Below, piece after piece: positions 26,451-35,700 of a stretch of DNA of 64,000 nucleotides (the first letter of the stretch is position 1; each line of letters starts with the position of its first letter). Where the stretch lies: contig CAWHEX010000002.1 of assembly GCA_963828625.1 (NCBI GenBank), positions 434,001 to 498,000 of the forward strand, read 5' to 3'. This stretch comes from PALSA-894 sp963828625 (GTDB lineage: Bacteria; Pseudomonadota; Alphaproteobacteria; Rhizobiales; Xanthobacteraceae). The position numbers and the translations under genes are program-made. The notes beneath the pieces are model-generated. The model was not told the origin of the DNA and made no database searches. It saw only the letters and a program-made list of their open reading frames with translations.

Positions 26451-27125
26451 CTATTGCAGCTTGGTCTCGCCCTCGTTCTCGCTCTTGGCAAGCTCCATCT
26501 CGGTTAACGCAACCAGGATCTCGGCGCGCGTCTTGAGGTCGGGCGCTTCGAGCATCGCCTGCTTCTCGGCCGAGCCGTAGGGAGACATCATGGCGAGCGC
26601 GTTAACCAGCGCCTCGTTCGGCGCCTTCTCGATGCCGTCCCAGTCGGCGTTGAGCTTGTTCGCCTTGAGGAAGCCGGCGAGCGCCTTCAGCAGCGCGTCA
26701 CGATCGACCGCCTCCTCGCCCTTGCGCGCGACGAAATCGTCGGCGAAAGGCTGATAGTCGACGCGGCACTGCCGATACGGCGTGAGCACTGAGGGTTCGT
26801 CCTCGATCCGAAACCGCGCGACGCCGGTGAGTTCGAGAACGTAGCGGCCGTCGCCGGTTTCGGCGAGCTGCGTGATGCGGCCGACGCAGCCGATCTTGTA
26901 GAGGTTGGGTCTGTCGTCGGGGCCCGGATGCGCGGTGTCGGGCTGGATCATGCCGATGAGGCGATGACGGTCGGCCATCGCGTCGTCGATCATCGCGAGA
27001 TAGCGCGGCTCGAAAATGTTGAGCGGCATCTGTCCGCGCGGCAGCAGCAGCGCGCCGGCCAGCGGAAACACCGGAATGACCGGCGGCAGTTCGCTCGGGC
27101 CCCGATAGCTTGCGTTCATCGGCAT
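26451..27125 (-). CDS. LON peptidase N-terminal (substrate-binding) domain protein
   Basis: This 224-residue protein consists of a LON-N domain without ATPase or protease domains. It contains IPVFPLAGALLLPRGQMPLNIFEPRYLAM near the N-terminus, GCVGRITQLAETGDGRYVLELTGVARFRI in the middle, and a helical C-terminal part. Stand-alone LON-N proteins are widespread in alphaproteobacteria and presumably bind unfolded polypeptides. It lies 50 bp downstream of the thioredoxin-like gene on the same strand, which fits a protein-quality-control unit. Confidence 0.9.
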   Translation of the reverse strand: MPMNASYRGPSELPPVIPVFPLAGALLLPRGQMPLNIFEPRYLAMIDDAMADRHRLIGMIQPDTAHPGPDDRPNLYKIGCVGRITQLAETGDGRYVLELTGVARFRIEDEPSVLTPYRQCRVDYQPFADDFVARKGEEAVDRDALLKALAGFLKANKLNADWDGIEKAPNEALVNALAMMSPYGSAEKQAMLEAPDLKTRAEILVALTEMELAKSENEGETKLQ

Positions 27126-27174
27126 TGTCGTTCTCCCCGGCGGGCTCTCCGGATGGACGGACGAACAGCCTGTG

Positions 27175-28083
27175 TCAGGCGAACAGAATCGAGCTCAGCT
27201 TGCGCCGTCCTGCGACGGACGCCTCGTCGGCCGGGCCCCACGCCTCGAAGAACTGGACGAGCTGCTTGCGCGCGCCGTCCTCGTTCCATTTGCGGTCACG
27301 CTTGACGATCTCGATCAGATGATCCGCCGCTTCCTGCCGCTTGCCCGCCGCGTTGAGCGCGACCGCGAGATCGAAGCGCGCCTGATGGTCGAGCGGGTTC
27401 GCGGCGACCTTCTGCTCAAGCTCGCCGACCGGACCGACCGACTGCGCCTGCTCGGCGACTTCGAGCGCGGAGCGCGCCGCCGCCACCGCGGCATCATTGC
27501 GCTTTGCCTCCGGCACCAGTGCGAGCGTCTGCTTCGCCTGCTCAAGCGCGCCCGTTTCCACATAGCCGCGCGCGAGACCGGCCAGCGCCGGCACGCTGCC
27601 CGGCTCTTCGTTCAGCACTTCGGCATAAAGCTCGATTGCTTCCGCGGCGTTGCCGGATGCGAGCGCCTCCTCGGCGGTCTTCAGGAGATCCTGCGCCTCG
27701 CCGCCGAGCTTGTCCTTGGTGATGCGCGCGATGAAGTCGTTGACCTGGCCCTCCGGCAGCGCGCCGAGAAAGCCGTCGGCCGGCTGGCCGTTGACGAAGG
27801 CGATCACGGCCGGGATCGACTGGATGCCCATCTGGCCCGGAATGGCCGGATGCTTGTCGATGTCCATCTTGACCAGCTTGATCTTTCCCTTGGCGGCCTT
27901 CACGGCCTTTTCGAGCACCGGGGTGAGCTGCTTGCACGGCCCGCACCACTCGGCCCAGAAATCGACCAGCACCGGCTGGCGCTTCGATTCCTCGATCACG
28001 TCCTTCACGAACCCTTGCGTGGTCGTGTCCTTGACGAAGCCATCCCCGCCCGGCGTCGTCCCCGCGATATCCTGCAGCGTCAT
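27175..28083 (-). CDS. ybbN: YbbN/CnoX-type thioredoxin-TPR co-chaperone
   Basis: The start is ATG 28083 (MTLQDIAGTTPGG), 302 residues. A thioredoxin domain (about 20-130) has the active site WCGPCK with Cys47 and Cys50, the cis-Pro in SIPAVIAF and VDFWAEW before the active site. A TPR-like helical tail follows, with LLKTAEEALASGNAAEAIELYAEVL and LVPEAKRNDAAVAAARSALEV. E. coli YbbN/CnoX has lost the redox pair (SxxC) and acts as a holdase; here CGPC is intact, so thiol chemistry may be retained. Confidence 0.92.
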   Translation of the reverse strand: MTLQDIAGTTPGGDGFVKDTTTQGFVKDVIEESKRQPVLVDFWAEWCGPCKQLTPVLEKAVKAAKGKIKLVKMDIDKHPAIPGQMGIQSIPAVIAFVNGQPADGFLGALPEGQVNDFIARITKDKLGGEAQDLLKTAEEALASGNAAEAIELYAEVLNEEPGSVPALAGLARGYVETGALEQAKQTLALVPEAKRNDAAVAAARSALEVAEQAQSVGPVGELEQKVAANPLDHQARFDLAVALNAAGKRQEAADHLIEIVKRDRKWNEDGARKQLVQFFEAWGPADEASVAGRRKLSSILFA

Positions 28084-28139
28084 GTTGCGTTTCCTGATGG
28101 CGCCGGGCGCCGAACCTTGAATTGCACCAACTACATGGG

Positions 28140-28679
28140 TCAGGGCGCGTCCGATTGCAATCGCTCCGTGGAACCCTCCGGGGCCTCGCCCGTAACCCGC
28201 GCGATCCGGGGCGGATGGCCGGTTGCCTCGAGAAATTTCACCAGATCGTCGCGGCCGATCGACGTGGTCATCGTGTTGACCAGCGGATGGCAATTGATAA
28301 CGGCGTTTTCCATCAGGCCGGCGTCGATCACCACATTCACCCGATGGCGCGTGTCGTTGATGACGCCGAATGCCGTCACGGCGCCCGGTGACACGCCGAG
28401 CAGTTCCTCCAGCAGCGCCGACGAGCCGAACGAGAAACGTCCCGCGCCGAGCCGGTGATGCAACGTCTTCAGTTCGACGCGCGCATCCTCGGGTGCGACC
28501 ACGACGAAAACCGCGTCCTTCTTGTCTTTCAGGAACAGGTTCTTGGTGTGCCCGCCGGGAATCGTGCCACGCAGCGCCTGGCTCTGCTCGACGGTGAACA
28601 GCGGCGCATGACTCACGGTTTTGTGCGGGATTCCAAGGCTGTCGAGATAGGCGAACAGGTCGTCAGGTGTCGCGGGCAT
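28140..28679 (-). CDS. Prolyl-tRNA editing protein (YbaK/ProX family)
   Basis: This 179-residue trans-editing domain starts at ATG 28679 (MPATPDDLFAYLDSLGIPHK). Family features are TVEQSQALRGTIPGGHTKNLFLKDKK with the conserved Lys of the editing site, and GVSPGAVTAFGVINDTRHRVNVVID. The family deacylates mischarged Ala- or Cys-tRNA(Pro). It is followed 56 bp later by ybbN on the same strand. The upstream 230 bp contain an AT-rich segment and a strong hairpin, described separately. Confidence 0.9.
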   Translation of the reverse strand: MPATPDDLFAYLDSLGIPHKTVSHAPLFTVEQSQALRGTIPGGHTKNLFLKDKKDAVFVVVAPEDARVELKTLHHRLGAGRFSFGSSALLEELLGVSPGAVTAFGVINDTRHRVNVVIDAGLMENAVINCHPLVNTMTTSIGRDDLVKFLEATGHPPRIARVTGEAPEGSTERLQSDAP

Positions 28680-28705
28680 CGTCAAACCGCCGATGGAACT
28701 ACGTG

Positions 28706-28711
28706 TATAAT
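28706..28711 (+). promoter_or_regulatory. Consensus -10-like TATAAT in an AT-rich patch
   Basis: TATAAT lies within ACGTGTATAATTTCGAACAATTGTC (read here in part), the only AT-rich patch of the region. The -35 region (TCAAAC) matches poorly. The same patch read on the minus strand could serve the editing-protein gene. Confidence 0.3.
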
Positions 28712-28798
28712 TTCGAACAATTGTCGCGAATTGGATTAGCGCTTCTGCAATTCACGGCAAGTATGCTCCGGCTCATAGCGATCCATCCACACGGCTCC

Positions 28799-28838
28799 AC
28801 GGGCGGCCCGGCACCAGGTTCCTTGCCGGGCCGCCCGT
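28799..28838. other. Perfect 15-bp hairpin without U-tract
   Basis: ACGGGCGGCCCGGCA (28799-28813) pairs perfectly with TGCCGGGCCGCCCGT (28824-28838) over a 10-nt loop. It stands between the editing-protein start and tRNA-Gly. No run of T follows on either strand, so it is not an ordinary intrinsic terminator. Confidence 0.7.
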
Positions 28839-28907
28839 TGCATTCAGGGACGCCTTTTGGCATAGGTGGCGCGCCCGGCGGCAACCCATTCGCCGGTCTT
28901 CTCGGAT

Positions 28908-28982
<75 letters not shown>

Positions 28983-29004
28983 GTTCTCTCACAATATCAG
29001 TGAC

Positions 29005-30756
29005 TTAGTATCCGTCCGCCAGCGTGCCGCGCTGGCGCGGATCGGCGCCGCCGGTGAGCCCGCCGGGCGTCACCAGGATCGAGTTGGCCGAACCAATGGT
29101 CGCCGTGTTGACGATGCGGTGCCCCTTTGCTTCGAGCAGGCGCAGCGTATCCGGCGAAAGTCCGCGCTCGGCGAACACCTGATCCGGCAGCCACTGATGA
29201 TGGATGCGCGGCGCCGCGACCGCCTCGGCGATGTTCATGCCGTGATCGATCACGTTGAGGATCACCTGCAGCACGGTCGTGATGATGCGGCTGCCGCCGG
29301 GCGTGCCGGTGACGAGCAGCACGCGCCCGTCGCGCATCACGATCGTCGGCGACATCGATGAGAGCGGACGCTTGCCCGGACCCGGCGCGTTGGCGTCGCC
29401 GCCGACGAGGCCATACGCATTCGGCGCGCCGGCCTTGGCGGCGAAATCGTCGAGCTCGTTGTTGAGCAGGATGCCGGTGCCGTCCGCGACGAGGCCGAGG
29501 CCGTAGCTGAAGTTGAGCGTGTAGGTGTTGGCGACCGCGTTGCCTTCCGCGTCGACAACCGAATAGTGCGTGGTGTTGTCGCCCTCATGCGCGGCCGGAT
29601 TGCCTGCGCGGATCGATTGCGCAGGCCGTGCGCGCTCGGGGTCGATCGCCTTGCGTAGTTCCGCGGCGTAGCGTTTCGAGGTCAGTCCCGCGACCGGCAC
29701 CTTCACGAAGGCGGGATCGCCGAGAAATTCCGCGCGGTCCGCGTAGGCAGGCTTCATCGCCTCGATCATCAGATGCAGCGTCGCGGCGGCGCCCGCGCCG
29801 CTTTCGCGCAGAGGGAATCCTTCGAGGATGTTGAGGATCTGCACGAGATGCACGCCGCCGGAGGAGGGCGGCGGCATCGAGGCGATGTCGTAGCCGCGAT
29901 AGGTGCCTTGCACGGCGGGCCGCACGATCGCTTGATAATTCTTCAGGTCGTCGGCCGTGATGATGCCGCCGTTCTTTTTCAGGCCTGCGACGATCTTGTC
30001 CGCGAGCGGGCCCTCGTAGAATGCGCGCGGGCCTTGCGTGGCAATCGTTTCGAGCGATGCCGCAAGATCGCCCTGCACCAGCCGGTCGCCGCGCCCGAGC
30101 GGTGTGCCATCCGCCTTGAGAAAGATTTTAGCCGAAGCCGGCCAGCGCGCGAGTCGCGGCGCGACGCGCGGCAGCGAGTCCGCGAGATCATCCTCGACCA
30201 CAAAGCCTTCGCGCGCGAGCTTGATGGCGGGCGCGATCAATTGCGCGAGCGTGAACTTGCCCGAGCCGTATTTCTCGTGCGCCAGTGCAAGGCCCGCGAC
30301 CGTGCCGGGAACGCCGATACCGAGCGCGCTATCGCGTGATTTCTTTGGATCGGCTTCGCCCTTCTCGTCGAGGAAGACATCGCGCGTCATCGCGGCGGGT
30401 GCGGTCTCGCGATAGTCGATCGCGACCGTTTCGTTGCGGCCCGCGAGATGCACCAGCATGAAGCCGCCGCCGCCGATGTTGCCGGCCTGCGGATGCGTCA
30501 CGGCGAGCGCGAAGCCAACCGCAACCGCGGCATCGACTGCATTGCCGCCCGCCTTGAGGACGTCGAGGCCGACGCGGGTCGCAAGCTTCTCCTGGCTCGC
30601 CACCATGCCGTTCTTGGCGACGACGGGGAGAAAGCGCGCCGCATTGGTGATGATCGGCACAGGCGCGGGCGGCGCGGTTTGCGCCTGCGCGCCAAGCGAA
30701 ACGGCGGCCGACAATGCGGCCGCCGCGATCAGCGTCGACTTCAGAAACCGCAGCAT
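29005..30756 (-). CDS. ggt: Gamma-glutamyltransferase
   Basis: This periplasmic Ntn-hydrolase of 583 residues has a signal peptide (MLRFLKSTLIAAAALSAAVSLGAQAQ). It cleaves the gamma-glutamyl bond of glutathione and related amides. The proenzyme matures at the conserved TTHYSVVD, with the catalytic Thr at about 396. Substrate features are GGNAVDAAVAVGFALAVTHPQ, IDYRETAPAAM, GKRPLSSMSPTIV and GTPGGSRIITTVLQ. The C-terminal lid and the GGADPRQRG end are complete. Confidence 0.95.
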   Translation of the reverse strand: MLRFLKSTLIAAAALSAAVSLGAQAQTAPPAPVPIITNAARFLPVVAKNGMVASQEKLATRVGLDVLKAGGNAVDAAVAVGFALAVTHPQAGNIGGGGFMLVHLAGRNETVAIDYRETAPAAMTRDVFLDEKGEADPKKSRDSALGIGVPGTVAGLALAHEKYGSGKFTLAQLIAPAIKLAREGFVVEDDLADSLPRVAPRLARWPASAKIFLKADGTPLGRGDRLVQGDLAASLETIATQGPRAFYEGPLADKIVAGLKKNGGIITADDLKNYQAIVRPAVQGTYRGYDIASMPPPSSGGVHLVQILNILEGFPLRESGAGAAATLHLMIEAMKPAYADRAEFLGDPAFVKVPVAGLTSKRYAAELRKAIDPERARPAQSIRAGNPAAHEGDNTTHYSVVDAEGNAVANTYTLNFSYGLGLVADGTGILLNNELDDFAAKAGAPNAYGLVGGDANAPGPGKRPLSSMSPTIVMRDGRVLLVTGTPGGSRIITTVLQVILNVIDHGMNIAEAVAAPRIHHQWLPDQVFAERGLSPDTLRLLEAKGHRIVNTATIGSANSILVTPGGLTGGADPRQRGTLADGY

Positions 30757-30786
30757 GGGCCGCAGTCTAGCCGGTCGAATGCGTGC

Positions 30787-31815
30787 TTACGACCCGCCCG
30801 CCTCGTCGAGGAAGCTCTGCACCGCCTCGAACAGTTTCATGCGGTTCTTTTCCATGATGATCGTATGCGTGCCTTCGGCGAGCGCGACGTAACGCTTGCC
30901 GGGCGCGTTCACGAGCAGCGGGAACAGCGTCTGCGCCATGTAGGGCGGCGTGTCGCGGTCCCACTCCGCATGGATCAGCAGCGTCGGCACCGTGATGTTC
31001 GCCGGATCGTAGGTGGATTTGCCGGCGGCCCAGAAATCCAGCCCGTCCTGCACCACGCCGTTCGGCGCGCGCAGCACCGGCGGCGTCATCTTGGCGCCGT
31101 CCGCGTCGGTCGCCCAGGTGGCGTCGGCCCAAGCGTCGAACCAGCCGGCCGGAATGAGCGCCGCCTTCTTGTCCTCCGGCACGCCGGTGAGCCAGCGGCC
31201 CATCGCGGCGTCGCGCGAGACTGCGCGATAGGCGGGTGTCGGGCCGGGCCCGGTCTGCACCAGCGATGCGGTCTGGCGGATCCAGGCCGGCGCATAGAGT
31301 ACGAGGCGTTCGACCTTGGCGTTGTTCTGCGCGGTGTAACCCGCCATCAGCGCGGTGCCCCACGACCAGCCAAGCAGATTCACGCGCGGGATGCTGCGGC
31401 GCGCGAGGACGAAGTCGACGACGGTCGAAATGTCCTTGATGGCGATGTCGTTGCGCACCAGCGGCGGATTTTTCGCCGCTTCCTCGCTCATCTCCTTCGG
31501 ACGGGTCGACTTTCCGTAGCCGCGCAGGTCGAGCAGATAGACGTCGTAGCCACGCGACGCGATGTATTCCATCCACGACAATCCGCCGAGCCTGAGATCG
31601 AAGGCGGTCGAGGCTGGATAGGTCGCGCCGTGGACATAGATAACGGTGCGCTCAGGGCGGAAGGATGCCATGTTCGCCGGGCGCTTGTTGCGAACAAAAA
31701 TCTCGATCCCCGCATCCGGGGATTTCACCATTATGTCTTCGCTGACGAGCTGGGTCTGTGCGGACGCCGAGGTCGCGATCATGGCGGCGATGATACCGCC
31801 GACTAGCGCTTTCAT
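30787..31815 (-). CDS. Secreted alpha/beta hydrolase
   Basis: This 342-residue protein has a short signal peptide (MKALVGGIIAAMIATSASAQ) and an alpha/beta-hydrolase fold: VIYVHGATYP (oxyanion), YDVYLLDLRGYGKSTRP, the nucleophile elbow LLGWSWGTALMAGY, the acid in LLIHAEWDRDTPP and the His in ALAEGTHTIIME. The cap between about 175 and 270 is Trp- and Ala-rich. Members include esterases and peptidases; no substrate is implied. It follows ggt in orientation with a 30-bp gap, so the two may be cotranscribed. Confidence 0.88.
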   Translation of the reverse strand: MKALVGGIIAAMIATSASAQTQLVSEDIMVKSPDAGIEIFVRNKRPANMASFRPERTVIYVHGATYPASTAFDLRLGGLSWMEYIASRGYDVYLLDLRGYGKSTRPKEMSEEAAKNPPLVRNDIAIKDISTVVDFVLARRSIPRVNLLGWSWGTALMAGYTAQNNAKVERLVLYAPAWIRQTASLVQTGPGPTPAYRAVSRDAAMGRWLTGVPEDKKAALIPAGWFDAWADATWATDADGAKMTPPVLRAPNGVVQDGLDFWAAGKSTYDPANITVPTLLIHAEWDRDTPPYMAQTLFPLLVNAPGKRYVALAEGTHTIIMEKNRMKLFEAVQSFLDEAGGS

Positions 31816-31955
31816 ATGTCGCCTCCCAAATTTTTCGAGGACCGCATGCGAGGCGGTCTCGCGGTGAGGCTAACAAGAAACCAGAGAGCGAGTCCGTGCG
31901 TCAGCCATGCGCTCGCGCGAAGGTGATCTGTCCCACCTGCATCCGGTGGGCGACG

Positions 31956-32624
31956 CTATCGCCCCTGCCCATGGTAGATCGCGTTCGGGCGCATGTCGGT
32001 CGCGCTCGCGACGCGGTTCGACATGTTGAAGAAGCCCGCGACTGCCGCGATGTCCCAGATGTCGCGATCGGAGAAGCCGGCGCGGCGCAATGCCTCGCGG
32101 TCCTCCTCCTCGATCGCGTGCGATGCGTTCGTGATCTTCACCGAGAAATCAAGCATCGCGCGCTGTTTCTTCGTGAGCTTCGCGGCGCGATAGTTCATGG
32201 CCATCAGTTCGCCGAGCGCCGGATCGCCCGAATAGACGCGCACCGCCGCGCCGTGCGCCGTGAGGCAGTAGTAGCAGCGGTTCTGCGACGACACCGCGAC
32301 CGCGATCATCTCGCGTTCGAGCTTGGAGAGGCCCGAGGGCCCGAGCATCAGGTCGTTGTAGAAGGCCGCGAACGCTTCGAGCTTGGCGTTGTCGAACGCA
32401 TAGGCGAGCAGCACGTTAGGCACGAAGCCGAGCTTGTCCTGACATTTCTGGAAGTAGGCCTGCATCGCGGGCGAGAGCGTGCCCTTCGGCAGGTCGAGCG
32501 CCATCACGCGGGCGTCATCCTGACGTGGCACGCCTGAGCCGGGAGGCGCTGTCTCTTTCGCGGAGCGCGCGGCTTTTCGGGGCGTGTAGGCTAGTACATT
32601 GGATTTATTCGGTTTTCTCGCCAC
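31956..32624 (-). CDS. Carboxymuconolactone-decarboxylase/AhpD-like peroxidase-related protein
   Basis: GTG 32624 (VARKPNKSNVLAYTPRKAARS) gives 222 residues; ATG 32504 (MALDLPKG) is a shorter option. The AhpD-like domain has the CxxC redox pair in SSQNRCYYCLTAHGAAVRVYSG, with the following His typical of the family, and KLGFVPNVLLAYAFDNAKLEAFAAFYNDLM before it. TIGR01926-type peroxidase-related proteins share this layout. It probably reduces peroxides or acts as a thiol relay. The basic N-terminal tail is not conserved and may be partly non-coding. Confidence 0.85.
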   Translation of the reverse strand: MARKPNKSNVLAYTPRKAARSAKETAPPGSGVPRQDDARVMALDLPKGTLSPAMQAYFQKCQDKLGFVPNVLLAYAFDNAKLEAFAAFYNDLMLGPSGLSKLEREMIAVAVSSQNRCYYCLTAHGAAVRVYSGDPALGELMAMNYRAAKLTKKQRAMLDFSVKITNASHAIEEEDREALRRAGFSDRDIWDIAAVAGFFNMSNRVASATDMRPNAIYHGQGR

Positions 32625-32792
32625 GTTTGCGCTCCCGTTGCGGCCTGCCGTTGTGGCGGAGCGTAGCGCGTTTATGCGCGCTGCGAAACGAGGGGGAGGC
32701 GCCCGCGCGGCGTGGTTTTTTCTCGACGCCGCCACGGGGATCGGTGAGACTCACAAAAAGTCGGCGAATCTTGCCTCGGCCGGGAGAGAGCC

Positions 32793-35700
32793 ATGAACGT
32801 CCAGCCGCAATTCGGCAGCGACGATGAACGCGCGGCGCGCCGGCTGATCGAGCAGGCCGGCACGATCCTGAAAGGCCTGCGCGGCGACATGCCGGAGAGC
32901 TTCCCGGCGCTCCTGTTCGCGGGCGCGTCGCCCGAAGATCTCGTGCATTACGAGGCGCGCGAACTCGCGGACCTCGCCGAACAGGCCTGGCTGTTCCTGA
33001 ACGAGCATGGACCCAGCACACCGAAAATCCGGTTCGAGTCGCGGCCCGGCCCAATGGGCGCGGAGCGCATCAGATCGGTCTCGATCATCGAGATGATCAA
33101 CAATGACATGCCGTTCCTGCTCGATTCGGTGATGGGCGAGCTTGCCGAGCAAGGCGTCGACGTCCGCTTCGTGCTGCATCCGATCTTCACCATCCAGCGC
33201 GATCCGGCGAGGAAGCTTGTCGCATTCCGTGGCGACGGCCCGGCGGTCGGCTCCGCGGTGCGCGAGAGCTTCATCCAGATTCATGTCGAGCGCATCGAGG
33301 ACGAGGCGCGCCAGGCTGAAATCATCCGCGCGCTCCGCAGCGTGCTGGAGGACGTGCGGCTGTGCGTGCAGGACTGGCGGCCGATGCTCGCGCGCGTCGG
33401 CGAGGTGATCGCCGAGATCAAGAACAGCCCGCCGCCGTTACCGGTGGAGGAGATCGCGGAGGCGACGCAGTTTCTCGAATGGCTGGTCGCAAGCAACTTC
33501 ACGTTCCTCGGCGTGCGCGAATACGCGCTCACCGGCGACGAGCAGGGCTATGAGGTCGTGCCCGACAGCGGGCTCGGCATCCTGCGGCTGGCCGACGTGC
33601 ACGTGCTGCGCCGCGGCCAGGAACTGGTCTCGCTCACGCCCGAGATCATGGAATTCCTGAAGGAGCCGAAGCAGCTCATCATCACCAAGGCGAACGTACG
33701 CTCGCGCGTGCATCGCCGCGTGCACATGGATTACATCGGGGTCAAGCGCTTCGACGAAGACGGCAACCTGATCGGTGAATTCCGTATCGTCGGCCTGTTC
33801 ACTTCGACGGTCTACACGCGCTCCACGCGCTCGATCCCGTATCTGCGGCGCAAGGTCGACAACATGATGCGCCGGTCCGGCTTCGACCCGGACACCCACT
33901 CGGGCAAGGCGTTCGCGGCAGTGCTGGAGAATTACTCGCGCGACGAGCTGTTCCAGATCGACGAGGAGACGCTCTACCAGTTCGTGCTCGCCATAATGCA
34001 TCTCGACGAGCGGCCGCGCGTGCGCGTGCTGGCGCGGCGCGACCGGTTCGACCGGTTCGTGTCGGTGATGGTGTTCGTGCCGCGCGAACGCTACGACTCC
34101 AAGGCGCGTTTCCAGATCGGCACTTATCTTGCCGGCGTCTACAAGGGGCGCGTTTCGGCCTTCTACCCGTACTTCCCCGAAGGTCCGCTGGTGCGCGTGC
34201 ACTTCATCATCGCGCGCCATCAGGGCGACACGCCCAATCCCGACCGCGCCACGATGGAGCAGGCGGTCGAGACGCTTGTGCGCACCTGGACCGACGGGCT
34301 CGCCGAAGCGCTCACGCTGGTGCACGAGCCGATCAAGGCGCAGCAGCTTACGCGGCGCTATCGTGAGGCGTTCCCGATCGCGTACCGCGAAGCGTATGTG
34401 CCACCCGCGGCGGTCGCCGACATCCGGTTGATCGAGACACTCTCGCCGATCCGTCCGCTCGGCGCGGACTTCTACAGCCGGCGCGAGGGCGACCGCGCCT
34501 GCGCGGGCCTGAAGGTCTGGAGCCGCGAGAAGCCGATCCCGCTGTCGGAACGCGTGCCCGTGCTGGAGAACATGGGCTTCACCGTCGTGGACGAGCGCAC
34601 CTACCGCATCGAGCCGGGCGACAACGGCACCGCCGAGGTGTGGCTGCACGACATGATGCTGGAGCGCGCCGACGCCGAGACGTTCGATCTCGAAGCGCTC
34701 AAGCAGCGGCTCGAAGCCTGCTTCATGGCGGTGATGCGCGGCCGCGCCGAGAACGACGGCTACAACGCGCTGGTACTGATGGCGGGCGCGCAGTGGCGCG
34801 ACGTCGCGCTGGTGCGCACGATCTCGCGCTATCTGCGGCAGGTGCGCGTGCCGTACTCGCAGGATTACATGTGGGCGACCTTGCGCCGCCACCACGGCAT
34901 CGCCGCGCAGGTCGTGACGCTTTTCCACACGCGCTTCGATCCGCGGCTTGAAATGCCGGCCGACCAGCGCGCCGAGAAGCAGACCGCAATCCTCGCCGAA
35001 ATCGAGACGGCGCTCGGCGCGGTCGAGAGCCTGGACGAGGACCGCATCCTGCGCCACTTCGTCAACGCCGTGACGTCGGGGCTGCGCACCAATTTCTATC
35101 AGCTCGATCCCGGCGGGCAGTCCAAGAGCACGATCTCGATCAAGTTCGACAGCCGCAAGATCGAGGGAATGCCGCTGCCGAAGCCGCTCTACGAGATCTT
35201 CGTCTATTCGCCGCGCGTCGAAGGCGTGCATCTGCGCTTCGGCAAGGTCGCGCGCGGCGGCATCCGCTGGTCGGACCGGCCGCAGGACTTCCGCACCGAG
35301 GTGCTCGGGCTTGTGAAGGCACAGCAGGTGAAGAACGCCGTCATCGTGCCTGTCGGTGCGAAGGGCGGCTTCGTGCCGAAGCAGTTGCCGTCCGGACCGC
35401 GTGACGCGGTGCAGGCGGAGGGCACGGCGGCCTACACGGTGTTCATCTCCAGCCTGCTCGACATCTCCGACAATCTCGGGCCCGACGGCGTGATCCCGCC
35501 CGAGAGCGTGCTCCGGTACGATGCAGACGATCCATATCTCGTGGTCGCCGCCGACAAGGGCACTGCCACGTTCTCCGACACCGCGAACGGCATTTCGCTC
35601 GAGCATGGCTTCTGGCTCGGCGATGCCTTCGCGTCCGGCGGCTCGGCCGGCTACGACCACAAGAAAATGGGCATTACGGCGCGGGGTGCGTGGGAAGCGG

